Positions 1 to 12,054 are shown, numbered from the stretch's first letter. The stretch is DNA of 64,000 nt from Ligula intestinalis (GCA_036362985.1 JAYGXS010000003.1:78198092-78262091), one strand, 5' to 3'. The notes: generated by a model from the letters alone, not told the origin. Translations and numbers: made by a program.

Positions 1-3000
1 TGATTAGCTGCTCAATTCACTGATATCACCCCACAGCAGCGATGACCTTCACGGCATTTAACATCCTCTGAAAGTTTCGACCCTAAGCGATCTTCTGATT
101 ATCATGATGGTTTCTTCTTTACAGCTGATAGTCGTTTTGGTCATCAAAGAAGCATCCTTGCCATACTTTCCTGCAGTTTAATAACCCTTATGGCTTTTAC
201 TCTAAGCCACCTTTGTCAATTGCCTATGCCCGCATCACAAGCATATTATGATCGCATCTGCAATGAAGTCTCCTCCGATTTAGGTATTCTTACTTGATTA
301 GGAACGGTTCGAATCCCTGTATTTACCTGTAAGGTGCCCACATCCCACGCGTATATTTATCTTCCAGTGCATGCTATTTTTGAATTTCTTATATACTAAC
401 ATATGGCATTCATTTTACGTATTTTTACCACACTTAAAATAATTTTGAACACTTTTCGTTGGTCACAATTTTCGTTCGCAAACTGAGCATTGTACTGTTT
501 CTGCTTACTCATGCTAAATTCCATTCGAAAATGTATTTTTAATTACCCAAGAAATAACCACATGAGTGCTTCGTATTTAGTTATTTATTTTGCGTTTGCC
601 ACCTCACTTTCTGGGTGGCGCGATGGAGTCGGTCTACATATGAAGTTCACTTGTTTAGTTGCATAAATGTTACTACCCAAGTTAATTAAGTAGCAATGTT
701 TGGTTTGCAGGTTTCTTAACGCGCTGGCCAAAGTACTCGCTTTAGTCAAATGCACAGCTCTCATTCTGAAGTTAATGACAATGGCGTCTCAGCTTTTTAT
801 CGGGATCGACTTTGCTACTGACCTATGGAATACCTCAAAACGCATCATTTCTCGGTGAAAACTCATGTGGCTTCTTTCTCGTTTTCACTCCAATCAGCCT
901 TGAAGCACCCTTAGAAAGGGGACTCCGATTCTTGGTTGATCGTTTCATCTCATCGAAATGCATATTATTTCCGGGCAGCTTTTTTTCGGAAGTTTGATAA
1001 AGCTATGGCTCGTGGGATTCCATATTGCCTCCCAAAATCAACAGGCTGCGATCTCACTGAAATATGATAAGCCCGGGCGCCTAACCATCTTAGCATAGCG
1101 AGGGCTGTTAACTTGTGAACGACGTTATCTCAACTGTTAAGAAAACCATCGAATGCGGTTTTATCCATCAGATACGTTCTAGCCAATCAGGAAGCCTGAA
1201 GGGTGTCTACTGCTGTCTGGGTTGAAAACATTATGATGGTGGCATGTAGCATGTTAAAGACAAAATTATGCTGAAACTTTCTTCATCGACAGTTAATTTT
1301 TTTTAGTTTTCTTGGTGAGGGTAACAGGTAATGCATTTTCAAACTCCCTTGTTACATGCTGATGCGTTATAAACATTTGTAAACGTATGCGTAAACATTA
1401 TAAATTTTAAAATAGTGTTCCCAAACTGCAAGTAATATTCTTTACACCAATAACTCCTGTCGGGAGTTTGCGTGATATCAATTCGGGTTCGGATTGTCAA
1501 GGTGAAACAAAGAAAGTGCCTAATTAGACAAGAGTGTCCTAGAGAGCTGAAGAGGCATCAGTTCTATTTCGGATCGCTGAAAACTATTCCATGGTTATAC
1601 TGTCCGTTGTGTGAAGAATATAGAGCGCAGATCCTGCTTTGACACGCTCTTGCGCAGATTCATCGCATTTTCCAAGCATGATGCGAAAGGTAACTTTGAA
1701 CCTTATCCTCAAAACTAACCCCATGCTCAAGGTCATGTTTTATCGTGTTACCTAAGATAAAATTCTCTCTTTGCTACCTTTAATACAGAGGGAATAGATT
1801 TAGGCCTTCCAGTCTTTCTACATGACGTCATTTTTAAGAGCTCTTACCTAGTTTGTTTCACGACATTTGATTATCTGAGGCATATTTAATTTAACTTCAG
1901 AGCTATAGCCGCCACACCTGTATGTAATGTTCCGTCTGAGGTCAAACGAAATTTTAATAGACACATCCGAAGGGATGCTTGTCGAAAGCTACAAATACCC
2001 TTTCAATAGTGTGCAATCCTCCCACGGCCTTATTTGCAGCCTTGGTGCATTGCAATGATAGTTTCAGATTGCTCTGCAGCCAAACATCGAGGTCATTCTA
2101 CTAAGATTTTATAGGAATTTGTGTGTCGTTTAGGTAATATGTCCACATGCTGCTAGTTGTAAATACTTGGTTACGGATGCCATAGACAGGCCTGCAAGTT
2201 TTTATTGAAATGAGTGGTATCTGTTAAAACGAGCCGTCGTTTGCACAGGGATGAGAATGGGAGACATCAACTGCCGGCCCAGAACTCGGACATGGGTCTC
2301 CACAATGCCATCCAGCCACATATCGGTGTTCCCACAGCGAATCGACTAACGGTAACTTACAGGCTAGGTAAAATTTCCATGGCAGAACAGGACAGAAATG
2401 CATGGCGTCCTACAAGCAGGCCAAAGCCGTAGTGACGGCTCTCATGTGACTTCCGACTGCTGCTAACAGAATGCGTGCGGGTAGTTGCGCTCACACGAGT
2501 AGTGCATTTAACAAAACGCGGGAAACGAGTGAATTGTCACCCTGTAACGAGCACACGAATACTCAGGAGCTGGCGAGAAGGGCGCTGGATTTACGATGGT
2601 CTAGAATCGCCTATAACATCATCTGGGGCCCTAACTTAAAATCTGGATAATTTCAAGATTCTACCCCAATGTTGATACATTTATCTATTGCCCCTCCAAG
2701 ATCATCGTACTCGCAAATACCTGATATTGTGATCTTTGATACGAATGTGAGCCACTTTTTCCATTTTGTTTGAAATCCTGATGCTTGTGTTTCGTGGGAA
2801 GGGGGTGGAGCAGGTCCTGCTTGTGATATGGGCAGACGAGTTTATTGGGTACCTCAGCGTTACGCCCATTAACTGACGGGCTCGGACAGTGGTTGGTCCC
2901 TGTGAATGAGAATAGAGAGTTATTTCGAAGGTTCAGCGCATTTTTCTCCCTAGCATTTATTTGATGAACTTAAGTCATAACAGTGAGTTAAAAGCCATAG

Positions 3001-3430
3001 TTTGGAAGGTATCTCGACGATGGTAGTGTTGACAAAGCGAAGGGTTCCCAAATGCCAAATTCAGAGAAGACAGCGAAGGTTGGAACAGCCGTGAGGAAAT
3101 GGGCTGTACAAGGAATATGTCATGCGCCAGCTTCTAGCTGCGTCCTCACACAAGTTGAGTCCGTGCGTGTGCGCTGGTTGGAAGCCTTGGCTGCGTGGTG
3201 TGGGTGCTGTCGCCTTCAGCCAATAAAATGAAACGGAATTTATCAATGAGCTTTGAGCTTACGCGCGTATCAAATGGTGAGTCGGCCAGGAGCGTGAGAA
3301 CGGACGATGCGAGATAGGTTGTTGCGTGTGAGTGCAACAGACGAAAGTTCGATATGTCAGCGCAGCGGACGTGATGACTCCGACCACAAAGTTAGCTCAG
3401 TTTGTGTTCGCGTAGTGTGCCCGACTGGTG
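1..3430. other. No recognisable gene; unassigned DNA
   Basis: AT-rich sequence with only short open frames (longest about 72 codons), none with a recognisable motif. A B-box-like GGTTCGAATCC at about 306-316 has no matching A box upstream, so it is not called as a tRNA. I see no repeat shared with the rest of the window in this stretch. Confidence 0.6.
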
Positions 3431-3434
3431 AAGT

Positions 3435-3505
3435 AAGAGCCATTTACAATTGTTCCTTCTTAATGTGGCCTCTATGGCACTCCAAATCCATGAGATCCGA
3501 GTCAG
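3435..3505 (+). repeat. Dispersed repeat R-A, fragment
   Basis: Carries the R-A core 'CTTCTTAATGTGGCCTCTAT' followed by GGCACTC. The same core recurs at 4895-4950 (minus), 6770-7120 (plus), 39575-39800 (plus) and 59860-60060 (minus). Only the core region is clearly shared here. R-A has no open frame and looks SINE-sized, but I cannot see its ends or a pol III promoter, so the class is unknown. Confidence 0.5.
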
Positions 3506-3509
3506 GTGG

Positions 3510-4890
3510 GGACGGTACGACGAGAAGACGGCTCTTGCCATCATTCTGTTATGTGCACGGTGGACTTGATCAGAAATGACGGTCGATCTGTCATCGTATA
3601 GCGACCTGTTGCCTCCCAATAGGACTAGTTTAGAGATGCAGTCGATCTAAACGGGGTCAACTTAGCTCGTGGCATACCTTTATAATGCTGCACAGAGTTA
3701 CTGCGAGGCCTTAATGAATGTCGTTCATGCGTGGTAGACGAAGCTATACACGCTGCCTCGGCTGGCAGGCCTCGAGAAGCGACCGAAGGAAAATGATAGC
3801 CAACACGAAGAAATGCACATACTCTTAATGGGAGTTCTAGAGACCTAATTCCGCCTGCAACGCTCAACGTCTCGTGATTGCTAGCAATTGTGCACACACC
3901 ACTGCCTGCCTTCTCCAATCCATTCTGTCCAATAGTCTGTCTGGCCAATAGTCAGCCACGCAGGACCTCACCGTGATGACTGCCACGCTCACACACTTCG
4001 GACGCTGGCCGTCTGGGCTGCTGACTCATGCTCGTCTGACAGTCAACTTTCGCCGACCTATTCTCAAGTCCCTCTTATGTACTAAAATATTCCTTCCAAC
4101 TGGCATCCCACGCGGAGCCGGGCCTTAAGACCTCAGCGGCAAGCGTTTTACCTATTAACTTAACCCACCGCGATATACTCAATATCATCTAATGAACGGA
4201 TCACCTTTTGATACCCTCAGTGACGGAACATTGTTGACTCGCAGTCAGTGATTTATTCTATTGGATGGTAACCATATTGCGGATTGCGTTTTTGATTACT
4301 TAAATGGGATAACAGTATTTTTTATCTTGCAGCATAATCCCCAGAGACAGTAAGTTGCCTGTGCTAAAGAATATATAGCGACATTCAGAAATGTGTTTTC
4401 GATTAGAACGAATTATTCGGATAGGGTTAAAATACTAATAAGCATGCTGACTAATCCCAAGATATTTAAATTACGCTATGATACTGGCTCTTGAAGCAAG
4501 AAGCATACTATGCAGTGAATAATTACAAAAGGCATAAAAATTTTTACTGACTGCCAATGCGCCTATAAATTACAATACGTTTTATAAAAAAACCTTCAAA
4601 AAAATATAATTTCCTGTACTCGTTTCATAATTACTTCACAGGATAATGATAGAGATCAGTGTGTGCCCATTATAGTTATCAATGGATATTGAGACTGCCT
4701 TAAAATTCTTAGACAACATTAACGAAAAGGCAGATCCGATCTATTATGAATGAACATCTCACGATCTTCAGAAATCACACCTGTTTTTTGGTGTCAAGAT
4801 AGAGTCGAAAAGACCAACAGCGAGAGAGAACGCAGGTTCCCGGCAAGATCAGAGCCATTTCTAAGCTTTTCGCCACACCTAGCTCGGAGC
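3510..4890. other. No recognisable gene
   Basis: Short overlapping frames on both strands (75-107 codons) with no domain motif. The overlap of long-ish frames on opposite strands reflects locally higher GC and is not a coding signal. Confidence 0.5.
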
Positions 4891-4894
4891 TTAG

Positions 4895-4950
4895 CTGAGT
4901 TTGAGTGCCATAGAGGCCACATCAAGCAGTTATTGCAGTTTGATTCTCCT
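4895..4950 (-). repeat. Dispersed repeat R-A, fragment (minus)
   Basis: The reverse complement reads GATGTGGCCTCTATGGCACTC-like sequence preceded by AACTGCAATAACTG. It matches the R-A copies at 3435, 39575 and 59860. Only the core is kept. Confidence 0.5.
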
Positions 4951-5822
4951 TTCCACTAGTCAGCCACTCCACGCCACACAACGCATCACACACTAGGCTG
5001 GCTTTTAGCGCTCCGTGCTAGCGACAAGTGCGCTGAGCCACCGACCTCCCTTTTTCTCCTTACCCCAGCATCCGACCAAGAATTAGCTTAAATCATTGTG
5101 GCTCGGATCTCGGATAGAGGCCACTCTTAATTTGTCCATCCCTTCGTCAGCCACTCCACACAGTACACATTGAATTGAGCGTGCGGTCCGAGTTATCTCG
5201 TTAGTAGGCAACATTCGAAGCTACGGTTTTTAGCGCAAAATGGTAGTTTGAAATGCGCCGCATTGTTGATAGTAAGAAAGAGCGCTTACCTGTCAAACTT
5301 TCTCTCCCCCACCTCCAACATCAAGCCTCTGTCCGAGCTGGTTGGTTTTAACCGCATTGTACACACACACATTTATACACAGCATGGACATATGAGGCAA
5401 CATGCACCTCCAGTAAAACTTGTGGCAGAACACCGCAGGTTGCATTAAGTTGAGAGATATTGCCTCATTAGCATCTATCTCACATTTGGTTATGACAAAC
5501 ACTACCCAAAACGTGTATTTGCAACCTACACCTCTCAAGTGAAAGGAAAGTATGATCATCGAACCATTCTCAATGTGACTCCGCCGCTGCCTATGTGATA
5601 AGAGGTTGATATTATCCCAATGGATTAAGCCCTTGGGTCTGGAGGGTTCAGTTGCAATGGTCTCTTCGTGACGTGACCTCGAAAATACCCATGTATAGCG
5701 TTGGCCGCCCAACAACTTTTGTGTAAACTGCTGGTGCTTGTTGTTAGAAGTTTAGCCAGACCAAATTTAAGCAACATTGGACGATTTCCTGTGGCGTCGA
5801 GCGTGCAAAAATTTTTTTTTAC

Positions 5823-6210
5823 TCCTCGCTCTGACCGCCAATACACGATGACTGTGCAGGCGCGATGACCTTAACCTCTGAAGAGGACACAGATGCATGC
5901 GAGCCTACACGCAGTAATCCCCATGCGGCTTATCAGGCCACCTGAGAACGCGCTTGATAATCACCTCTAAAAAAGGGAATTGCAACAGGGACTGCGAGGC
6001 CACCGCCAGTTCGCTTTCAATTGCCAGACCTTGCCCAGAGGCGGGGACAAACAGCGCACTGGAGATCAACCAGTGGCAACTGCTACACGAGGCCGCAACT
6101 CCGGGTTTTTTACACAATAAACCCTCCTCCTGATGGATTCCAAAATGAAGCCCTTCTTATTGTGTTCTTCCTTGAGGATTCCAACGGGCGTACTTCGACG
6201 GTGACACTCG
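5823..6210 (+). repeat. Direct repeat pair, copy 1
   Basis: Shares ordered blocks with 6323-6492: CGCTCTGACCGCCAA at the left, then GATGACCTTAA, then CTGGAGAT-AACCAG-GGCAAC, and GATTCCAACGGGCGTA at the right. Copy 1 holds about 220 bp of extra sequence between the blocks. Conceptual translation of the minus strand gives similar peptides in both copies, but there is no recognisable protein. This is a duplicated or dispersed repeat of unknown class. Confidence 0.6.
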
Positions 6211-6322
6211 AAAGTGCAACCTCTACAACTCAAAGGCGGGAAGTGTTAGGAATTTAGCTTGACCAAATGCCAGCAATATTAGAGGTTCCCTGAGGTATCA
6301 AGCTTACCGAAATGTCTTTTTT

Positions 6323-6492
6323 CCCCGCTCTGACCGCCAACACGCGATGACCTTAATCTCTAGCGACCACACCGCAACTCCGCCTCCACTGCAGGGACAC
6401 AAAGGCACGCTGGAGATTAACCAGCGGCAACAACCACCAGACAAAACAACTCCTTGGGGATTCCAACGGGCGTAATTAGACAGTGACACACG
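6323..6492 (+). repeat. Direct repeat pair, copy 2 (internally shorter)
   Basis: Same block order as 5823-6210 but compact. The two copies lie about 110 bp apart head to tail. Either an internal deletion here or an insertion in copy 1 explains the size difference. Confidence 0.6.
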
Positions 6493-6769
6493 TCAGATAT
6501 CACCATTATGACACTTGCGTTTGGGGATAGATCGTGCACGTAGTATGCGTATATGAGGTCCTCAGATATGTGAGCCGCTGCGCCCACTCCACGCGCCATT
6601 TAAACTGACCTGCTTGAACGCTGCCTGGGGCCTGTAACTGGAAGCGGAAAGTGAGGTCGATGGTTAAGTACACGTTCATTCCCTAGAAAATTCTGACGCA
6701 CTTGGTGCTGTCACGTTACGGGATCAATGGTCAGCCCAGTGTGTGTATTTTTGGAGTGGTTGACTAGTA

Positions 6770-7120
6770 GATGGAGGGTCAGACTGCAGTGGATTCTTCT
6801 TAATGCAGCCTTTTTGGCCTTCTCACTCTATAGGATGCCAGCCAGGTTATATTTGTGCAAATTCCTGGCCGGCTGAAGCTTCTGACCAGTTGATCTACTA
6901 TGGAGGGTGTGGCATGGAGGCCCAAGCCGTGTGACCTGGGATTCGTACGGACGTTTCCAATCCTCTTTGTGTTGTGCCAAAACCCCAGCCTGTTGTTTAC
7001 TACTGGCCAAGGAGTGTGTTGGCACGCGTCCGCCTTGTCTCGCCTCTGGTGTTCTCGGCTCTGTCTTGACACCGGGCACCGGTAGGGAGTAGTGTGCGGT
7101 AGATGTAGCGCAAGTCGATT
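6770..7120 (+). repeat. Dispersed repeat R-A, longer copy
   Basis: Begins with CAGACTGCAGTGGATTCTTC and the R-A core (degenerate), and ends with GACACCGGGCACCGGT and a GCGGTAGATGTAGCGCAAG tail. The tail matches GATGCAGCGCA at 39748 and 57806 and GATGAAGCGCGAG at about 37122. This defines R-A as roughly 350 bp with a conserved right end. No terminal repeats or coding frame were recognised. Confidence 0.5.
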
Positions 7121-7129
7121 ACCCCTTAA

Positions 7130-10100
7130 AATTAACTCATACGCGAGTCAGCGCGTTTGCTTTCAGGCTCCTGAAGCACGCGATAAACTTCTTCGTAGTT
7201 ATTCGTCTAACTGTCGAATGTCAGTAGGTGCGCGCATTGGGGGACATTAGTAAATTACATAAACTAACGTTACTTAAACATGTAAAGTAGCACCGCAACA
7301 ATTGGGAATCATTTGCATAAAGTCTTCAAACGACCGCAGTCGGACGGCATTGTGGTGTGTATCGCCATATTGATACAGCTTCCTCTTAAAGCCTTGATGG
7401 ACGCAGACATAATACCATCCTAAGGCAAAGAAGTTAGATCTTAAACCACTCATTTAAAGAAGAAAACGTCTGTGCGTCTAGCCTGGTGACAGCCACAAGT
7501 AGTTTGAGTGGATGATATTACTGTTCACTTGTAGTTTCTAACAGCAAAAGGAGTATATAATAGCACCAAGTCATGTATTAGCAATTTTTAACTAAATTTA
7601 CTCTTCTTGTGTTTTTTTTGAGAGCAATTATTTTAATTCCCGAGCCTGAGGCCTCAGGACAATTAACAAATTAATCCGGTGCTCGACAACTCTTGTGGCG
7701 AGAAGCTTTAGTTTGAGATAGAAGCTTTAAAAAAGTAAAAACAACTACTTAAACACGCTTTTAACTATTTTTAAGACACTGCTCATTAGACATGGATGTT
7801 ATGAAACACCCTCTAGAAGAGGGTGCTTGCAGTGACTTAGTTAATGTCCTTTTAAAGTTGGCAGCGTTCAATGGGAAGTGTGTGGCTCTTTAGTACAGAA
7901 AGCTTTTATCTCTAACTCAGTGCTCTAATGCGCATTTTACGACTTTCATAAGTACACCTAAAAGCCGAAAATATTCTGGTAACTTACTAGAGGATTCGGA
8001 TGCTTGATTGCCATGAGAACACTCTCGCTACTTTCCATGGTAATAAAACCCGCATTTTCTCCCCTCGCTACCGTGGGTTAACGACCTACAGGGTGGCCCA
8101 TAATTCACTTTGATCTCTGAAGGCGGAAGAAATTTGCCCATCTATTGTTTCTGGTATGTGCTTTTAAATTTCATTAACTTCCTCTTGTTCATCCATCCTG
8201 CATTTCACCGTATTACATTTCCAATTTTCCAAATTGTCAAACTTTTGGGTATAAATGCAAACATGTTCATATGGGGGAACAGTTAAAACATTTTTGGGTG
8301 GAACAGCACCTTGTAGGCCAGCGGGCATTTGCGTCGCGAATAGTTTGTCCTTGAAATGTATCGATTGGTGGTCCTTAGTTGCGCGAGCCCTCAGTTTTAA
8401 CGGTGCGCAAACAAAATTGAGTACAAGTCAACAGCAGTTGGCTCTAGTTGTGTATTCAATGCTTTCATATACTCTTGCAGAGGTTACCAATAGAAACGAA
8501 CACTGTTTACGCATAGTTTCTGAATTTGCCGTGAAAAGAGGTGAGCAAAATGCCGAGATGAGTTTTAACCAGTTTTCAAGGAATCTTCTCACTTTTTCGT
8601 GAATTGAATTCGAGGTTTCTATTTTTGTTGTTCGAAATTTGTGCACTAACATATTGAAATATGGATTCAGCAGAGCTTTTTATAGACCATTCGCAGTCAG
8701 CTAGCGAAGGCATTTTCACGAATTTTCAACCGCTATCAATCGGAAGTGAAAACAAGTTTTAGGGAATGATTATGCTAAAAGAAATTATATTTTTGGAATG
8801 AGGGTTTTATTTGGTTATCGTTCTGAATTCGGCAGCAACAGAAGGTATCAAAGGTTCACACTGATAGTCTAGGATACAATTACTATGCTATCTGAAATCT
8901 ACTGAAAGTAGTTGCTCCCGCATTCATCACCCCCATCCGTGCTGTTGATGGCCGTGAAATTTGATTAGTATGAAAACAATTCAGCAGTTTGATTCATTAG
9001 CAGTGTTCAGCAATCATCAGTTAATTGTCCACGGCCCGCATCTTTATTCATTCGAAGTAGGACACTTATTAGTACAGAATAAAGTTATCCATCATTATTG
9101 TCGTTGATTTAAGCAGCCCACAGCCCATCGCATGAGGATTCCTTTTTCTTTAAATCTAAACTTAAAGTCTTGGCCTGTCGATTGAATTACTATTCTTCCT
9201 GACTGTAAACACGTGTTCGGCTATCGCGTCGTAATAAGCCTTTATCCATAGCCATTGCAAATCCAGTAGACAAAGTAAGGCAACTGCTTGTGCAAAATTA
9301 TTCAACTTAAGTTAATAACACAGCACAGAATAGTACTGGTCTGAAAGTGGTTTACCGAACTGATAATATCTCCATTTATCTTTTAGGTGATCTATAAAAT
9401 GTGGATAACGATTCCTGTAAAGAAAAATTTGAATTTCTGCTCAAAATAAGAACTGTACCGAAATTTCTTTGTTTCACTGAAGAAGAACGGGAGGAGACCA
9501 TACCTTCAATCTAAGTATTATTCACTTGTATATAATAACTTATTTTAGGTCAACCATGTTAGAAGTTCAGACACTAATTTTTGGCGGTCGCATAAGGTTT
9601 CCTGATCACAGCTGAATCAGAATTTGCAGTCTCTGTTTGATGTGAAAATACCTGAGATAAATTTGCATAGTGTAGGCTAACCGTCCGTCCTGCGTCCACT
9701 AGCGATCTGGCTGTGTGAGAGGACTGACGAAATTTGATCCACTGGGTTCGCGGTGTTGCATTTCACTCGCCTCGTATTCTGGCCATGCTGGCCCAGTTTT
9801 GCGAAAGTCCACGACCACTAGAAGGATGCATACTCGCTGGCAGTGCTAGTTGATGCCGAAAGCCGAGGCAAAAGTCTGCAAAACCAAGTGGCTTACAATG
9901 CGAAAACTGTTTAGCGAAATCGAACCTTGCAAAGGCTTAGAAGACAGCTACTTTCGAAAGACCGTCCAATTTTGCCTCTCCGTGCAGGCTGGTCGCAGTT
10001 TGACCCTTCCTTGTTATGATCAGCTGCACAGGGGACGGTAGAAGTGGAGGCGGGTTTGCATGATGACCTCGGTGTGATATTTCGAAAGTCGTGGCTCAAA

Positions 10101-10270
10101 CGGTAACTCAGTAAAACACATTTGAGAATCAGTGACACTACGGCCTGCTCCTGCCATTGGCACAAATCCTTAAACGCATTGCATAAGAGTTTGCTGATTG
10201 AAATTGTTTGTCTAAACACTAGGTCTCTTTTGTAGTGACTATAGCTAAAAGCCACCTACACGCCCCTCAG
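7130..10270. other. No recognisable gene; AT-rich
   Basis: The only sizeable frame (about 8255-8602 plus, 115 codons from a non-ATG start) shows no known domain. A possible mariner terminus is listed separately at 8087-8106. Otherwise I see nothing. Confidence 0.5.
8087..8106 (+). mobile_element. Possible mariner-type terminal sequence (single end)
   Basis: TACAGGGTGGCCCATAATTC resembles Tc1/mariner inverted-repeat ends that start CAGGGTG next to a TA target. No matching right end (AATTATGGGCCACCCTG) and no transposase DDE/D motif were found within the following 1.5 kb. It may be a solitary end or chance. Confidence 0.25.
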
Positions 10271-10314
10271 GCAGGATAGTGGAACACCACAATATTTCGG
10301 TGTCTTTAACGTTT

Positions 10315-10348
10315 GACCGTTCGAAATTCGTCGCACCTCCATCATCAG
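10315..10348 (-). ncRNA. Degenerate hammerhead-like motif (group 3, copy a)
   Basis: On the minus strand an intact CUGAUGA is followed by UGGAGGUGCG... and GAACGGUC, where intact copies read GAAAGCUC or GAAACGUC. The second core element is mutated, so self-cleavage is not expected. It lies head-to-tail with copy b at 10498. Confidence 0.4.
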
Positions 10349-10497
10349 AGAAAACAGCAGAAATTGATAATTCACTAAACAGGGAGGAGCAGTATTTATG
10401 GGGTAAAATCGCTATGCTACTGCTTGCTTATGACAAGAAACGGCTTTTTGGGAAGAAGAAGGCTTATCAAACACCGGAATCATTATTTTATTCGCCT

Positions 10498-10531
10498 GAG
10501 CTTTCGGGCTCCTGCAGGAGTCCATCGTCAG
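10498..10531 (-). ncRNA. Hammerhead-like motif (group 3, copy b)
   Basis: Minus strand: CUGACGA, then a GGACUCC-UGCA-GGAGCCC hairpin (stem II), then GAAAGCUC. In hammerhead terms GAA is the second core box. A15.1-G15.2 can pair with C16.2-U16.1 and the cleavage triplet would be CUC. Stem III AGCU is self-complementary with no loop, which would need a dimer. Stem I is short (UCU with AGG). An extra U between CUGAYGA and stem II weakens the match. Confidence 0.45.
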
Positions 10532-10727
10532 AGATGGGAAAACAGCAATAATTGAGGTGCCTAGTTCTGGCGTGTGCAAAAAACAGCTTTAATTCGAACG
10601 GGTAGAAAATCAATAATTGTGTGGATTGGCCGTCGAATCGCTACTGTGGACTTTATCAGCAAGTGCTAGTGGGCGAGATCGGCATGGTGGTTGGGAATAT
10701 TTACAGAATTTGCGAAAATTCCCATTG

Positions 10728-10800
10728 AAAAATTCAGAAGAAGAATTGGCGAACATACGTTTGTTTTCGATAATTCTCATCAGGCCTTTACATTTATAGG
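10728..10800 (-). repeat. PLE1 terminal repeat (3' side of the ORF)
   Basis: Near-perfect inverted match to 11983-12054: AATTGGCGAACATACGTTTG, then TTTTCGATAATTCTCATCAGG and CCTTTACATTTATAGG. Together the pair brackets the PLE1 coding frame. Penelope-like elements are known for such 'pseudo-LTR' repeats in direct or inverted order. The same repeat occurs as pairs at 37.5, 54.9-55.3 and 61.8-62.0 kb. Confidence 0.8.
10748..10786 (-). ncRNA. Hammerhead ribozyme motif in PLE1 terminal repeat
   Basis: Read on the minus strand, the sense of the PLE1 ORF: stem I GGC pairs with GCC; core CUGAUGA; stem II GA-AUUA-UC with the required G-C closing pair; core GAA; stem III AACA pairs with UGUU around AACGUA; cleavage nucleotide C just before the GCC arm. 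Every conserved hammerhead position is present. Stems I and II are short, so activity in isolation is uncertain. Penelope-like elements are an established home of hammerheads. Confidence 0.7.
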
Positions 10801-10903
10801 GTAATATAGTAAATTGACTATGCGGGTTAGTAGAAAACAGGAAGGACGGTTGTCAGGGCAGGGGGGAATGGGGGGTCAAAACGGGGTCAACATTTGATCC
10901 GCG

Positions 10904-11978
10904 TTAGGGGGAGCTGGTAGTCGGTTGAGGTGTTAAGCCGCTGGCTGTTGGATTAGCAGCTTTTGACCATGGTAACTGTGGTGCCGCGACGAAATTCTTT
11001 TGGGCGCAAAGGATGGGTCGGCGTAGCCTGATTGCGGCCGCTTCTGCCGTAGCCAAGAGACGCTGTCCAAGAAATTTTGAGTAGCTTGAGGGTACCTTGT
11101 AGATAACTCTGAAGGCCTCTTTGGCATCCACGCGATGGTCAGAGTCTACCAGATGCGCTAGAATGGAACTGTTAACACCCTTTAGTTGACCCTTTCCTAA
11201 CCATGCTGGGATGTGTTCTCGGACTCTTTTGGACAAACGCCGACTCGTGCGACCAATATATCCCGCCCCCCAGGAACAGGTAAATGAATATATGCACATG
11301 GATGTGGTCTGGGCTGGCAATTTGTCCTTGATCTCTTCGTATAGGATGGGAGCGGTGGAGAAGAGTACGTGGGCGTTGGCTGCTGGGAAGGTGGTTGCTA
11401 CAGCTTGACTCAGGCGCCTCCTTAGAAGTTTGCTTGGTCCGTCCCCTTGAAATGGGACCCTGATAAATATTCGCTTCTTTGCTGTTAGCATTGCAGGTTT
11501 TGATGGCCTTTCAGCCATGTGCTTAGCGATAAAACGACTGGGGTACCCATTTTGTTGAAATGCACATTCAACAATCCTTAGCTCCTCTTCTATGCTATCA
11601 TTCGAGCAGATCCTTTTCGCCCTTTGCGTCAAACATCGTACTAAATTACGTTTGAAGTTTAACGGTACGAAGCTAGCAAAATGGATGTATTGCCCGGACC
11701 ACGTCTTCTTACGATATACCTTCCGTTGAATGCTCCCATCAGCCCTTCTACTCAGTAATACATCAAGGAATGGGAGTGATCCAGATTCTTCTACTTCTAC
11801 TGTAAATTTGATAGATGGATGCACCTGATTCACTTTGTTCATTAGAGCTGAAAAATCGGTTTGGTCTGATGCAACAGCAAATATGTCATCTACGTAACGT
11901 TTATAGTACATCAGATTATTAATCTGGTGGCTAAGTTGCGTAGCCTCTAGTTTGCCCATGAATATATTTGCTAGAAGC
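10904..11978 (-). CDS. Penelope-like element reverse transcriptase/GIY-YIG protein, front-truncated (PLE1)
   Basis: The open frame of 351 codons from ATG 11959 continues upstream to a TAG next to the terminal repeat, adding residues L-L-A-N-I-F. From the ATG, the reverse transcriptase active site YVDD is at residues 22-25 (context YKRYVDDIFAV), followed by the Penelope-typical SLPFLDVLL at 61-69. A GIY-YIG endonuclease domain starts at CIY (222-224) with GYIG at 233-236, candidate catalytic Arg245 and His249, and Glu306. The protein copies RNA into DNA and nicks the target site. The fingers and the upstream part of the palm are missing, because the terminal repeat joins directly inside the reverse transcriptase. 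This copy therefore cannot make a full enzyme, though no stop interrupts what remains. The codon frame is well kept, suggesting a young insertion. Confidence 0.85.
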
Positions 11979-11982
11979 TAGC

Positions 11983-12054
11983 CTATAAATGTAAAGGCCT
12001 GATGAGAATTATCGAAAACAAACGTATGTTCGCCAATTCATCTTCTGAATATTT
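11983..12054 (+). repeat. PLE1 terminal repeat (5' side of the ORF, inverted)
   Basis: Inverted partner of 10728-10800. Identity runs from CCTATAAATGTAAAGG through GCCAATTC to CTTCTGAAT. It abuts the truncated reverse transcriptase at about 11978, so the junction between repeat and coding sequence is visible. Confidence 0.8.
11996..12034 (+). ncRNA. Hammerhead ribozyme motif, antisense to PLE1 ORF
   Basis: Plus strand: GGC at 11996-11998, CTGATGA at 11999-12005, stem II 12006-12013 (G-C and A-T pairs around ATTA), GAA at 12014-12016, stem III 12017-12020 with 12027-12030, C17 at 12031, GCC at 12032-12034. It is identical to the copy at 10748-10786 and inverted, so either strand of a transcript spanning the element carries one ribozyme. 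Confidence 0.7.

Noticed and set aside
290..330. tRNA gene suggested by GGTTCGAATCC
   Set aside because: No A box, no D arm and no acceptor pairing upstream. A single B-box match is expected by chance in 64 kb.
1823..1832. TGACGTCA (also at about 59303) as a CRE regulatory site
   Set aside because: An eight-base palindrome occurring twice in 64 kb is near chance, and no gene or promoter is attached.
3301..3950. Overlapping 75-107 codon frames on both strands
   Set aside because: No domain, no splice or start context, opposite-strand overlap, and part of the region is repeat R-A.
8255..8602. 115-codon frame near the mariner-like end as a transposase
   Set aside because: Non-ATG start, no helix-turn-helix or DDE/D pattern, and no paired inverted repeat.
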